NCBI RefSeq assembly: GCF_010723735.1
Contig: NZ_BLLB01000002.1
Location: forward strand, 5,580,001 to 5,644,000
Source of the DNA: Mycolicibacterium hippocampi
Lineage (GTDB): Bacteria; Actinomycetota; Actinomycetes; Mycobacteriales; Mycobacteriaceae
DNA length: 64,000 nt
Reading direction: 5' to 3'
In this document: positions 16,676-26,600 of the stretch, piece by piece
How positions within the stretch are numbered: the first letter of the stretch is position 1
Layout of the letters: each line of letters opens with the position of its first letter
Translations under genes and position numbers: made by a program
The notes under the pieces: generated by a model
Database searches by the model: none
What the model saw: only the letters and a program-made list of their open reading frames with translations
What the model was told of the DNA's origin: nothing

Positions 16676-17962
16676 ATGAGTGGACGGCATCGCAAGCCCA
16701 CTTCGTCATCAGTCAGCGTCGCCAAGATCGCCTTCACCGGCGCGGTCATCGGCGGTAGCGGCGTCGTGCTCGCCGGGCATGCCGGCGCGGCAACCGACAG
16801 CGAATGGGACCGCGTCGCCAGCTGCGAATCCGGCGGCAACTGGGCCATCAACACCGGCAACGGCTACCACGGTGGTCTTCAGTTTTCGCCGAGCACCTGG
16901 TCCGGACACGGCGGTGCCGAGTTCGCGCCGGTCGCCCACCAGGCCACCAAGGAAGAGCAGATAGCCGTCGCTGAGCGAGTCCTGGCGTCCCAGGGCAAGG
17001 GTGCATGGCCGTCGTGCGGCGGGCCGCTCTCCGCCGCCACGCCGCGCAATGTGGTCGACGAGCCGCAGCCTGTGGATCCGGTGGCGCTGAACGGCGAGTT
17101 GCCGCCGCCGCCTCCCATCGATCCGTTCGCACCGCCACCTCCGCCGCCCGCGCCGTTCGACGCGATGTCGGCCCCCCTGCCCGCGGCACCGCCGCCGGCA
17201 CCTATGCCGATGGATGCCCCGCCGCCTCCTCCGGCCCCACTGCCGCCCGCACCTGCGCCGATGGACGCGCCGTTGCCGCCCGCACCCGCGCCGATGGACG
17301 CCCCGTTGCCGCCCGCACCTGCGCCGATGGACGCGCCGTTGCCGCCCGCACCCGCGCCGATGGACGCGCCGCTGCTCCCCGCACCGCCGGTCGACGACAC
17401 CATCGCCACCGTCGTGGACTGGGACGGCGCACACGGCCCGGTTCCCGCCGATCAGCCCCAGAGTTGGTCCCTGCACACCGACGTTCCGTTGCAGCCCGCG
17501 CCTGTCGACCCGGCACTGCCCCCGCCGGCCCCGGCGGCCCCGGCGGCCGTTGCCGCACCGCCCGCACCCGCGCCGGTCGACCCGCTGGCGCCGCTGGCGG
17601 ACGTGGCTGTTCCCGCCCCGGCCTACGACATCGCCAACCAGGCAGTCACCGGTGACCTCGCCCTCCCAGATGCCACCCCGCATCTGGTCAGCCCGGACAA
17701 TCTCCCGCCCGGCACCACGGTCGATCCGGCTCTTGTCCCCAACGAGAGCCCGAACGTGACGTACCTCAAGGAGATCTGGCACGCGATCCAGACCCAGGAC
17801 ATCACCGGCAGCGACGCCCTGCTGGCGCTGACCCAGCGTCCGCTGACGACGCCGGACACCCCGGGTGGTCCGCCGCCGAACACGCCGCTCCCGGTGGGCG
17901 CCGACCCGGCTGCTCCGATGCCTCCGGTCCCCGCGCCGGCCCCGGTGTTGCCGCCCGCCTGA
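16676..17962 (+). CDS. rpfA: Resuscitation-promoting factor RpfA
   Basis: 428 residues (407 in M. tuberculosis). A signal peptide (KIAFTGAVIGGSGVVLAGHAGA) precedes the lysozyme-like Rpf domain at about 41-115, with catalytic Glu in CESGGNW and the second conserved cysteine in WPSCGGPL. The domain cleaves peptidoglycan to wake dormant cells. A Pro/Ala-rich wall-spanning region of about 290 residues follows, including four PLPPAPAPMDA repeats, and a conserved C-terminal element YLKEIWHAIQTQDITGSDAL that M. tuberculosis RpfA also has. Leader elements point to control by CRP and c-di-AMP. The convergent moaE stops one base downstream. Confidence 0.95.
   Translation: MSGRHRKPTSSSVSVAKIAFTGAVIGGSGVVLAGHAGAATDSEWDRVASCESGGNWAINTGNGYHGGLQFSPSTWSGHGGAEFAPVAHQATKEEQIAVAERVLASQGKGAWPSCGGPLSAATPRNVVDEPQPVDPVALNGELPPPPPIDPFAPPPPPPAPFDAMSAPLPAAPPPAPMPMDAPPPPPAPLPPAPAPMDAPLPPAPAPMDAPLPPAPAPMDAPLPPAPAPMDAPLLPAPPVDDTIATVVDWDGAHGPVPADQPQSWSLHTDVPLQPAPVDPALPPPAPAAPAAVAAPPAPAPVDPLAPLADVAVPAPAYDIANQAVTGDLALPDATPHLVSPDNLPPGTTVDPALVPNESPNVTYLKEIWHAIQTQDITGSDALLALTQRPLTTPDTPGGPPPNTPLPVGADPAAPMPPVPAPAPVLPPA
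17237..17368. repeat. Four 33-bp tandem repeats inside rpfA
   Basis: Four nearly identical in-frame 33-bp units encoding PLPPAPAPMDA in the Pro/Ala-rich tail of RpfA. They differ mainly at synonymous bases (for example cct/ccc, gcg/gcc). Length variation would not break the frame. Confidence 0.85.
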
Positions 17963-17963
17963 C

Positions 17964-18389
17964 CTAGGCGGAGTTCACCCACTCGTCGGTACCGTCGGCG
18001 AAGTACTGGTGCTTCCACACCGGTAGCCGCGCTTTCACGCTGTCCACCAGGCGCGCGCAGGTCTCGAACGCAGCGCGCCGGTGGTCGGCAGCCACCGCAA
18101 CCACCAGCGCGGCGTCGCCGATGTGCAGGATGCCGACACGATGGCTGACGGCGATGGCACGAACTCCCGAGCAGTCGGCCGCGATCTCGGCGACAACGTC
18201 GGTCAGCGTCTGTTCGGCGGTTGGATGCGACGAGTAGTCCAGGCGCGTCACCGTGCGACCGCCGTCGTGATCACGCACCACCCCGGCGAACACCACGACC
18301 GCGCCCGCGGCGTGGTGCGACACCAGGGCTTCGTGCTCGGCCGAGTCGATGGGGTGCTCGGTCAGCGAGGCGCGCACGACGACGGTCAT
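17964..18389 (-). CDS. moaE2: Molybdopterin synthase catalytic subunit MoaE
   Basis: 141 residues, as in M. tuberculosis MoaE2 (Rv0866). GAVVVFAGVVRDHDGGRTV holds the family's Arg, and VWKHQYFADGTDEWVNSA at the C-terminus carries the conserved Lys of the active site. It transfers sulfur from MoaD to make molybdopterin from cyclic pyranopterin monophosphate. Overlaps mog by 4 bases (ATGA), in a moaC-mog-moaE operon. Confidence 0.95.
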   Translation of the reverse strand: MTVVVRASLTEHPIDSAEHEALVSHHAAGAVVVFAGVVRDHDGGRTVTRLDYSSHPTAEQTLTDVVAEIAADCSGVRAIAVSHRVGILHIGDAALVVAVAADHRRAAFETCARLVDSVKARLPVWKHQYFADGTDEWVNSA

Positions 18390-18865
18390 CCGGTGTGGTC
18401 CTTACCGCGGAGTTGGTCCAGCGCGTGCTCGAGGACGTCCGCGAGCACGCCGAGGCCGTCGCGCACGCCCCCGGTCGATCCGGGAAGGTTCACGATCAGC
18501 GTCCGACCGGCGACACCGCAGACACCCCGGGACAGCACAGATGTGGGCACGTGCGGAAGTCCCGCGCGCCTGATGGCGTCGGCCAGACCGGGAATCTGAT
18601 AGTCCACAAGCGCGGCGGTCACTTCGGGGGTGGCGTCCGTCGGCGAGATACCGGTTCCGCCAGAGGTGACGATCACATCGTGATTCTCACGCAACGCCGC
18701 CCGCAACGCTGATTCCAGGGGGCCACCGTCGGCGACGACAACCGGCGGCGGGGTGGCGATGCCGCGTTCGTTGAGCCAATCGGCGATGACGGGGCCACAT
18801 CGGTCCTCATAGACGCCGGCAGATGCCCGGGTGGAGGCGATGACGACCGCGCCCGACCGCGTCAT
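18386..18865 (-). CDS. mog: Molybdopterin adenylyltransferase-type protein Mog/MoaB
   Basis: 159 residues from ATG 18865 (160 in Rv0865). The MoCF-fold signature VTSGGTGISPTDATPEV and a VAGRTLIVNLPGSTGGVRD motif are present. Such proteins adenylate molybdopterin to activate it for molybdenum insertion. The upstream in-frame start at 18925 would lie within moaC, so the shorter form is preferred; it begins 7 bases after the moaC stop. Confidence 0.92.
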   Translation of the reverse strand: MTRSGAVVIASTRASAGVYEDRCGPVIADWLNERGIATPPPVVVADGGPLESALRAALRENHDVIVTSGGTGISPTDATPEVTAALVDYQIPGLADAIRRAGLPHVPTSVLSRGVCGVAGRTLIVNLPGSTGGVRDGLGVLADVLEHALDQLRGKDHTG

Positions 18866-18872
18866 GCGGCCG

Positions 18873-19376
18873 TCACCTGACCCATGGACCGGTCTTACCG
18901 CCCTCTTTGCGGACCACCCGGACATCGTCGATCCGCGCGGACCGGTCCACAGCCTTGATCATGTCGTAGATCGTCAGCGCGGCGACGCTCACCGCCGTCA
19001 ACGCTTCCATCTCGACACCGGTGCGGTCGGTGGTGCGGACGGTCGCGGTGATGCCGACCGAGCCGGGGTCGTCGGCGTCGCCCATCGTGAACTCGACGTC
19101 GACGCCGGTGATCGCCAGCGGGTGACAGAGAGGGATGAGCTCGCTGGTGCGCTTGGCGGCCAGGATGCCGGCGACCCGGGCGGTGGCCAGGGCGTCACCC
19201 TTGGGGAGCCCGTTGGCACTGATCATCGCGACCACGTCGGGGCGGGTGTGTACCGTTCCCGCTGCAACCGCGACGCGTTTGGTGACGTCCTTGGTCGTGA
19301 CGTCGACCATATGGGCCGCGCCCGACTCATCGAGATGCGAGAGATCCGAATGGCCATCCGAATCGACGGGGCCCAC
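18873..19376 (-). CDS. moaC2: Cyclic pyranopterin monophosphate synthase MoaC
   Basis: 167 residues, the same length as M. tuberculosis MoaC2 (Rv0864). Motifs: MVDVTTKDVTKRVAVA, KGDALATARVAGILAAKRT, LIPLCHPL, GVEMEALTAVSVAALTIYD and a KEGGKTG C-terminus containing the catalytic lysine. It converts the MoaA product to cyclic pyranopterin monophosphate. First of the three-gene moaC-mog-moaE operon, preceded by the small Rv0863-like gene 14 bases upstream. Confidence 0.95.
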   Translation of the reverse strand: MGPVDSDGHSDLSHLDESGAAHMVDVTTKDVTKRVAVAAGTVHTRPDVVAMISANGLPKGDALATARVAGILAAKRTSELIPLCHPLAITGVDVEFTMGDADDPGSVGITATVRTTDRTGVEMEALTAVSVAALTIYDMIKAVDRSARIDDVRVVRKEGGKTGPWVR

Positions 19377-19390
19377 CGATCAGCCCGCCG

Positions 19391-19582
19391 TTACTTGTTG
19401 ATGACCGTGGAGGATTGGACGAACGGAAGTTCGTCGGCCGGAAGTGGGAACGTGATGTCACCGAACGGCGACAGCGCCCCGGTGCGATCGGCGGCCAGTT
19501 CGCTGACCGCGTGATCGTCGAGGTCGGTCGTCGGCCAGCCCGGGTCGACATATCTGGTCTTCTGCCGTTTCTGATCAGCCAC
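19391..19582 (-). CDS. Small conserved mycobacterial protein (Rv0863-type)
   Basis: 63 residues from GTG 19582 (VADQKRQKTRYVDPGWPTTD), or 65 from GTG 19588. Acidic, no membrane segment or signal; the recognisable end is FPLPADELPFVQSSTVINK. Position between moaC and the Rv0862c-like gene matches Rv0863. The ribosome site is weak (GTGGGG). It probably shares a transcript with moaC-mog-moaE. Function unknown. Confidence 0.62.
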   Translation of the reverse strand: MADQKRQKTRYVDPGWPTTDLDDHAVSELAADRTGALSPFGDITFPLPADELPFVQSSTVINK

Positions 19583-19679
19583 CCCCACATTGTGGCAGGC
19601 CGCTTGCTGGCTGGCGAGGCCGGGACGCTGCTTTACGCTGGTCAGCGATGAGCGCTTGCGCGAAGAGCAGAGGACACCG

Positions 19680-21938
19680 ATGAGCATGAGCGCTAAGAGC
19701 CCGGGCGTGCCACTGGGCGCCTGGTTGGCCGAGCTGGACGACGACCGGCTGATCCGGCTGCTGCGGTTGCGCCCCGATCTCACCCAGCCCCCGCCGGGCA
19801 CCATGGCCGCGCTGGCCGCCCGCGCGGCGGCACGTCAGTCGGTCAAAGCGGCTACCGACGATCTCGACTTCCTGCAGCTGGCAGTACTCGACGCCCTGCT
19901 CACCCTGCATGCCGATACCGCTGGCGTCAGCATCGCCGACCTGACGGCATCGCTCGGTGAACGAGCCGATGGCGTCACGGTGAGCACCGCAGTCGAGGAT
20001 CTGCGGGAGCGGGCGCTGGTGTGGGGCGACGACGTGCTGAGGGTGGCCGCAGAAGCCGCGTCCGGGCTGCCCTGGTACCCCGGACAGACCACCGCGGAGA
20101 GCACTGCGATGTCGGCGGCCGAGATCAGCGAGGCGCTCGAATCCATCGATGATGCTGCGCGGGAGTTGCTCGACAAGCTCCTTGACGGATCTCCGGTGGG
20201 CCGGACCCGCGACGCGATGCCGGGCACCCCGCCCGACCGTCCGGTGCAGCGGCTGCTCAGTGCCGGGTTGCTGCGCAGGATCGACGACGACACGGTGATC
20301 CTGCCCAGGCTGGTCGGCCAGGTACTGCGCGGCGAAGTCCCGGGGCCCGTCAGCCTGACCCGCCCTGATCCCACGGTGTCGTCGACCGCTGCCCGCGATG
20401 TCGACGCAGTTGCCGCCGGCGCCGCGCTCGACCTGTTGCGCGAGGTCGAGATCGTCATCGAAACACTGAGCGCAACCCCGGTCCCCGAGCTGCGCAGCGG
20501 CGGTCTCGGGGTGCGTGACGTCAAGCGCCTGACCAAGCTCACCGGCATCGAGGACCGTCGGCTTGGGCTGGTGCTGGAGGTGGCCGCCGCCGCCGGGCTG
20601 CTGGCTACGGGAATGCCCGAGCCCGATCCGCCCGACGGCGTTGGCCCCTACTGGGCGCCCACCGTGGCGGCCGACCGGTTCGTCGAGTCACCGACGGCGG
20701 TCAAATGGCACCTGGTCGTCTCGGCATGGCTGGACCTGCCGGGCCGACCCAGCCTGATCGGTAGCCGTGGGCCCGACGGTAAACCGTATGCTGCGCTGTC
20801 GGATTCACTGTTCTCCACCGCCGCTCCACTGGACCGCCGGCTGCTTCTCGACACCCTCGACGATCTGCCGCCGGGGTCGGGGGTCGACGGTGAGAGCGCT
20901 TCGCGCGCGATGGTGTGGCGGCGTCCCCGGTGGTCGGTACGGCTGCAACCCGAACCGGTGGCCGCGCTCCTCGCCGAAGCGCACGCTGTCGGCGCGGTCG
21001 GCCGCGGCGCACTGTCCACGCCGATGCGACGCATGCTCGCCGGAGAGTCCGAGGACGCCGTCGTCGCCGCCATGTCGAAGGTGCTGCCCAAGCCGATCGA
21101 CCACTTCCTGCTTCAGGCCGACCTGACGGTCATCGTGCCCGGGCCGCTGGAGCGCTCTCTGGCCGAGCAGCTGGCCGCGGTCGCGACCGTGGAGTCCGCC
21201 GGAGCGGCCATGGTGTACCGGATCACCGAGGGGTCCGTCCGGCGAGCGCTGGACACCGGAAAAACGGCAGGCGAGCTGCACGCGCTGTTCGCCAAACACT
21301 CCAAAACCCCGGTCCCGCAGACACTGACGTACATGATCGACGACGTCGCACGCCGCCACGGTCAGCTGCGGGTGGGCATGGCGTCCTCCTTCGTGCGCTG
21401 TGAGGACGCCGCGCTGCTCGCGCAGGCGGTCGCGGCGCCGGCGACCGAATCGGTGGAGTTGCGCACCCTCGCGCCGACCGTGGCGGTGTCACAGGCCCCG
21501 ATCGCCGAGGTGCTGACCGCCCTGCGAGGCGCCGGGTTCGCCCCGGCCGCCGAGGATGCGGCGGGGGCGATCGTGGATCTGCGCAGCCGCGGTTCGCGGG
21601 TTCCGGCGCCGGGCCGTCGCCGTGGGTACCGGCACGGGCTGACGCCGACGGATCAGACGCTCGGCGCGATCGTGGCGGTGTTGCGCAAGGCCGCGGCCAC
21701 GCCGTCGGGCATGCGTCTGGACCCCGCGGTCGCGATCTCGGAGCTGCAGTCGGCCGCGCACCACCAGGAGTCGGTGGTGATCGGCTACGTCGACCCCGCA
21801 GGCGTCGCGACGCAGCGCGTGGTAGCGCCGATCAACGTCCGCGGCGGGCAGCTGACCGCCTACGACCCGGCCTCGGGCAGGGTCCGTGAGTTCGCGATTC
21901 ACCGCGTGACTTCGGTGGTGTCCGCGGAGTCCGGATAA
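19680..21938 (+). CDS. Helicase C-terminal-domain-associated protein (Rv0862c-type)
   Basis: 752 residues (756 in Rv0862c) from ATG 19680, after GAGGACACC. Made of winged-helix-like segments (residues about 1-330) and a C-terminal half with IDHFLLQADLTVIVPGPLER, the signature of the XPB/Ssl2 helicase-conserved-C domain family, and a final WYL-like part (SVVIGYVDPAGVATQRVVAP). No Walker motifs are visible, so it is not itself a helicase. Its constant position just before XPB suggests a partner in DNA repair or transcription (inference). A 31-bp gap separates the two. Confidence 0.85.
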   Translation: MSMSAKSPGVPLGAWLAELDDDRLIRLLRLRPDLTQPPPGTMAALAARAAARQSVKAATDDLDFLQLAVLDALLTLHADTAGVSIADLTASLGERADGVTVSTAVEDLRERALVWGDDVLRVAAEAASGLPWYPGQTTAESTAMSAAEISEALESIDDAARELLDKLLDGSPVGRTRDAMPGTPPDRPVQRLLSAGLLRRIDDDTVILPRLVGQVLRGEVPGPVSLTRPDPTVSSTAARDVDAVAAGAALDLLREVEIVIETLSATPVPELRSGGLGVRDVKRLTKLTGIEDRRLGLVLEVAAAAGLLATGMPEPDPPDGVGPYWAPTVAADRFVESPTAVKWHLVVSAWLDLPGRPSLIGSRGPDGKPYAALSDSLFSTAAPLDRRLLLDTLDDLPPGSGVDGESASRAMVWRRPRWSVRLQPEPVAALLAEAHAVGAVGRGALSTPMRRMLAGESEDAVVAAMSKVLPKPIDHFLLQADLTVIVPGPLERSLAEQLAAVATVESAGAAMVYRITEGSVRRALDTGKTAGELHALFAKHSKTPVPQTLTYMIDDVARRHGQLRVGMASSFVRCEDAALLAQAVAAPATESVELRTLAPTVAVSQAPIAEVLTALRGAGFAPAAEDAAGAIVDLRSRGSRVPAPGRRRGYRHGLTPTDQTLGAIVAVLRKAAATPSGMRLDPAVAISELQSAAHHQESVVIGYVDPAGVATQRVVAPINVRGGQLTAYDPASGRVREFAIHRVTSVVSAESG

Positions 21939-21969
21939 TGGGTGGGATGACTTCCTATCGAGACCGCGC

Positions 21970-23619
21970 ATGACCGACGGCCCGCTGATCGTGCAGTCCG
22001 ACAAGACGGTGCTGCTCGAGGTCGACCATGAGCTTGCCGGGGACGCGCGTGCGGCGATCGCCCCGTTCGCCGAGCTGGAACGCGCCCCCGAGCACATCCA
22101 CACCTACCGCATCACCCCGCTGGCGTTGTGGAACGCCCGCGCGGCCGGACACGACGCCGAGCAGGTGGTGGACGCCCTGGTCAGCTTCTCCCGCTATGCG
22201 GTGCCCCAGCCTCTGCTGGTCGACATCGTCGACACGATGGCCCGCTACGGCCGGTTGCAGCTGGTCAAGAGCCCGGTGCACGGCTTGATCCTGGTCAGCC
22301 TGGACCGTGCGGTGCTCGAGGAGGTAATGCGCCACAAGAAGATCGCGCCGATGCTGGGCGCCCGGATCGACGACGACACCGTCATCGTGCATCCCAGCGA
22401 GCGCGGTCACATCAAGCAGTTGCTACTGAAGATCGGCTGGCCGGCCGAGGACCTCGCCGGCTACGTCGACGGTGAGGCGCACCCGATCAGCCTGGCTCAG
22501 GACGGCTGGCATCTCAGGGACTACCAGGAGATGGCGGCGGACTCGTTCTGGGCGGGCGGTTCGGGTGTGGTGGTGCTGCCGTGCGGGGCGGGCAAGACAC
22601 TCGTCGGTGCGGCCGCGATGGCCAAGGCCGGCGCGACCACGCTGATCCTGGTCACCAACACCGTCGCCGGGCGGCAGTGGAAGCGTGAACTGATCGCCCG
22701 CACCTCGCTGACCGAGGAGGAGATCGGCGAGTACTCCGGCGAGCGCAAGGAGATCCGTCCGGTGACCATCGCCACGTATCAGGTGATCACCCGCCGCACC
22801 AAAGGCGAGTACAAGCACCTGGAACTGTTCGACAGCCGGGACTGGGGCCTGATCATCTACGACGAGGTTCATCTGCTGCCCGCGCCGGTGTTCCGGATGA
22901 CGGCCGATCTGCAGTCGCGCAGGCGTCTGGGGCTGACCGCCACGCTGATCCGCGAGGACGGCCGCGAAGGCGACGTGTTCTCGCTGATCGGGCCGAAGCG
23001 CTACGACGCCCCGTGGAAGGACATCGAAGCCCAGGGTTGGATCGCACCGGCCGAGTGCATCGAGGTGCGGGTCACGATGACCGACAACGAACGGATGCTG
23101 TACGCCACCGCCGAACCCGAGGAGCGCTACAAGCTCTGCGCGACGGCGCACACCAAGATCGCTGTGGTGAAGTCGATCCTGCAACGGCACCCGGCCGAGC
23201 CGACGTTGGTGATCGGCGCCTACCTCGACCAACTCGACGAGCTGGGCGCCGAACTCGACGCCCCGGTGATCCAGGGGTCGACCAAGACGGCGGAGCGGGA
23301 GGCGCTCTTCGACGGCTTCCGCCGTGGCGAGATCCGAACCCTGGTGGTGTCGAAGGTCGCCAACTTCTCCATCGACCTGCCCGAAGCCAGTGTCGCCGTT
23401 CAGGTCTCGGGAACGTTCGGGTCTCGCCAAGAGGAGGCCCAACGCCTGGGGCGGCTGTTGCGACCCAAGGCCGACGGCGGCGGCGCGGTGTTCTACTCGG
23501 TGGTCTCTCGCGACAGCCTCGATGCGGAGTACGCCGCGCATCGGCAGCGGTTCCTCGCCGAGCAGGGCTACGGGTATGTCATCAAGGACGCCGACGACCT
23601 TCTGGGGCCCGCGATCTGA
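21970..23619 (+). CDS. ercc3: XPB/Ssl2-type DNA helicase (ERCC3)
   Basis: 549 residues (542 in Rv0861c). Order: N-terminal damage-recognition-like region with HIHTYRITPLALWNARAAG, Walker A PCGAGKTLVGA (about 207-217), DEVH box (IIYDEVHLLPAPVF), the RED motif in LIREDGREGDVF, then helicase domain 2 with GTFGSRQEEAQRLGRLLRPK. It is a 3'-5' ATP-dependent helicase related to the TFIIH subunit; the M. tuberculosis enzyme unwinds and anneals DNA. The convergent giant gene stops one base beyond this gene. Confidence 0.95.
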   Translation: MTDGPLIVQSDKTVLLEVDHELAGDARAAIAPFAELERAPEHIHTYRITPLALWNARAAGHDAEQVVDALVSFSRYAVPQPLLVDIVDTMARYGRLQLVKSPVHGLILVSLDRAVLEEVMRHKKIAPMLGARIDDDTVIVHPSERGHIKQLLLKIGWPAEDLAGYVDGEAHPISLAQDGWHLRDYQEMAADSFWAGGSGVVVLPCGAGKTLVGAAAMAKAGATTLILVTNTVAGRQWKRELIARTSLTEEEIGEYSGERKEIRPVTIATYQVITRRTKGEYKHLELFDSRDWGLIIYDEVHLLPAPVFRMTADLQSRRRLGLTATLIREDGREGDVFSLIGPKRYDAPWKDIEAQGWIAPAECIEVRVTMTDNERMLYATAEPEERYKLCATAHTKIAVVKSILQRHPAEPTLVIGAYLDQLDELGAELDAPVIQGSTKTAEREALFDGFRRGEIRTLVVSKVANFSIDLPEASVAVQVSGTFGSRQEEAQRLGRLLRPKADGGGAVFYSVVSRDSLDAEYAAHRQRFLAEQGYGYVIKDADDLLGPAI

Positions 23620-23620
23620 A

Positions 23621-26600
23621 TCAGAGGATCACGGTCAACAAAAGTAGTGTCTCATTGCTGTTGAGGCCTTGTTGGTCTTGTGTGACAAACGTTATCGAGC
23701 GCACACCGGTTTGGAAGAGTCCGCTCGAGGAGAATCTGACCGACCGAAGTACGGTTTCGTACTCGGCGACGGTGCCCAGTCCGGTCAACGTCAGCACGCC
23801 CCCGCTGTAGTTGCCAGTGATCGCCCCGGTCGGAGTGAAGGACAACGTGTCGTTTTCGGGGTTTGCGATCGTGACGACCGCATTCTGCAGGAACGACGAT
23901 TCGTCGACGATGAGCGTGGCGAGGCCTGGGCTCAAGAGTTGCGGCGCGGTCCCGTTGACGTAGGTGCCAAGCAACGCGGTGGTGAGTAGCGGCGGCGTGT
24001 TTGCCACGACCGTCAGCGAGACCAGTCCCGGCACACTCGTTGCCCCTTCGGAATCAGTGACCGCAAAAGCGATGGCCTTGACCGAAGCCAGCAAGACCCC
24101 ACTGGATGCGTATGTGACCGATCGCAGGGCTTCCTGATACTGCTCGAGGGTTCCGGTTCCCGACAGGGTCAGCGTGCCGGTCACGCTGTCGTAATCACCG
24201 GTGATCAGGCTGCCCTCCGGCGGTGTGAACGTCAGGACATCACCGGTCGTGAGACCGCCGTTTATCGTCACCGTGGCGCCTGCCATGTCGGTCGAATCGA
24301 GGTCGGCCAGACTGACAAGCGAATCAACGGTCACTGCGGTGTTCCCGGCGGTGTAGATCGGGCCCACCACAGTCGTCACCACCAATGGCGCCAAATTGAC
24401 CGGTGCGGCCAACACAGTCACCGCGACGGTGCCTGGCAGGCTCGACATCCCCTCGGCGTCCACTACGGCGAACGAAACCGTCTTTATGGTTGCCAGCGCC
24501 GATGCGCTCGTCGACAACTGGACCGACCGCAAAGCCTCCTCGTATTTGGCGATCGATTCCGTGCCCGTGAAGGTCAGCGTGCCGGTGACTTCGTCGTAAT
24601 CACCGGTAATTCCCTCCGGCTCAGTGAAAGTCAACGTATCTCCCGGGGCGAACCCGCCGGTGATCTTGACCGTCGCGCCGTCGAGGTCAGTCGAATCGAG
24701 ATCGAGGACGCCGACCGCCGGATCCACGGTGATGGCGCCGTCGCCTGCGGTGTAAGAGACATTGACCACCGAGGTCGTCACCAGTGGCGGGATCTGCAGT
24801 GGCGACGTCACGACCGTCACGGCGACAAAACCTGTGCCGCTGACATTGTCCTGGTCGTCGGTGACCACGAATGAGATGGACTTGATGGTCGCCAGTGCAT
24901 CGGAGTTGGTCGAGAACGTCACTGATCGCAACACCTGTTGGTACGCCGCCACCGAGGCGTCTCCGTCGAACGTGAGGACGCCTGAATTGTAACTGCCGTT
25001 GATGCCCGCCTGCGGTGTGAAATCGAGGGTTTCGCCGACCGCGGCGCCGCCCACGATCGACACCACAGCACCGGACATGTTCGTCGAGTCTGCGTCCAGC
25101 AACACCAGCCCGGGATCAACTGGGATAGCCGAATCACCGGCCGTATAGCCGACATTGGCTACCGAGGTGACCACGACCGGTGTCGCGAGGATAGGCAGCG
25201 ACAGGACGGTGACTGCGACCACGCCAGGTGCACTGACGCCGTTCTGGTCGTCGGTGATCGTGAACGAGATGGTCTTGATCGTCGCCAGTGCTGATGCGTC
25301 CGTCGAGAAGGTCACCGACCGCAGAAGTTGCTGGTACTCGCTGACCGAGGCGCTGCCCTCGAAAATCAATACTCCAGAATCAAAGTCAGCGGTGACACCG
25401 TCGGGCAGCGAGCCATAGGTCAGCACGTCGCCCGCTGCCGGATCGGTGATCGTCACCGTCGCACCGGTCATCGTCGTGGAATCCGCATCGAGGACGATGA
25501 GACCGGAATCAACCGGGACACCTGAAGACCCGGCGGTATAGGAAACGTTGATCACCGATGTCAGCACGGTCGGGCTGGTAGCACCCGGCAATCCGACGAC
25601 AGTGACCGTGCTGATCGCAGGCACCAAACTGGGGTTACCGTCGGCGTCGACCACGGCGAAGGTGACCGTCTTGATTCCTGCGTCGGTCGAGGTCAACGTC
25701 ACCGACTGCAGAAGCTGCTGGTACTCGGCGACTGTTGCCGTCCCGGTGAACGTCAACACCCCACCAGCCACACTGGCCGTCACATCGGTGGGCAACGAAC
25801 CCCAGCCGAACGAATCCCCCGCACCCGCATCGTTGAGAGTGACTGTCGCCGAACCGAGGTCATCAGAATCGAGATCGGTGATCACCACCACCGGACTGAT
25901 CGTGATCGCCGAACCCGTTGCGCCGGCCGCGACCGGAGTGGCCACCACCACCGGAGCCAGCGAGGCTCCCGGCACCCCGACCACCGTCACCGCACTGATC
26001 GCCGGCACCAACGACTCATTACCGTCGCCATCGACCACCGCGAAGGTGACCGTCTTGATCCCCGCATCCGCCGAGGTCAACGTCACCGACTGCAAAAGCT
26101 GCTGATACTCCGCCGCTGTCGCCGCACCGGTGAACGTCAACACCCCACCCGACACACTCGCCGACACATCGGTCGGCAGGGTGCCCCACCCGAACGAATC
26201 TCCCGCACCCGCATCGTTGAGAGTGACTGTCGCCGAACCGAGGTCATCAGAGTCGAGATCGGTGATCACCACCACCGGACTGATCGTGATCGCCGAACCC
26301 GTTGCGCCGGCCGCGACCGGGGTGGCCACCACCACCGGAGCCACCGAGGCTCCCGGCACCCCGACCACCGTCACCACCGAAACCGCGGGCACCAGCGATT
26401 CATTGCCGTCGGCATCGACGACCGCGAAGGTGACCGTCTTGATCCCCGCCTCCGCGGAGGTCAACGTCACCGACTGCAAAAGCTGCTGATACTCGGCCGC
26501 TGTCGCCGCACCGGTGAACGTCAACACCCCACCCGACACACTCGCGGTCACATCGGTCGGCAGGGTTCCCCACCCGAAGGAATCTCCCGCACCCGCATCG

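Noticed and set aside
16676..17962. Long reverse-strand frames over rpfA resembling Gly-rich PE_PGRS proteins
   Set aside because: They are the complement of Pro/Ala codons; the forward strand has the Rpf domain, signal peptide and riboswitch.
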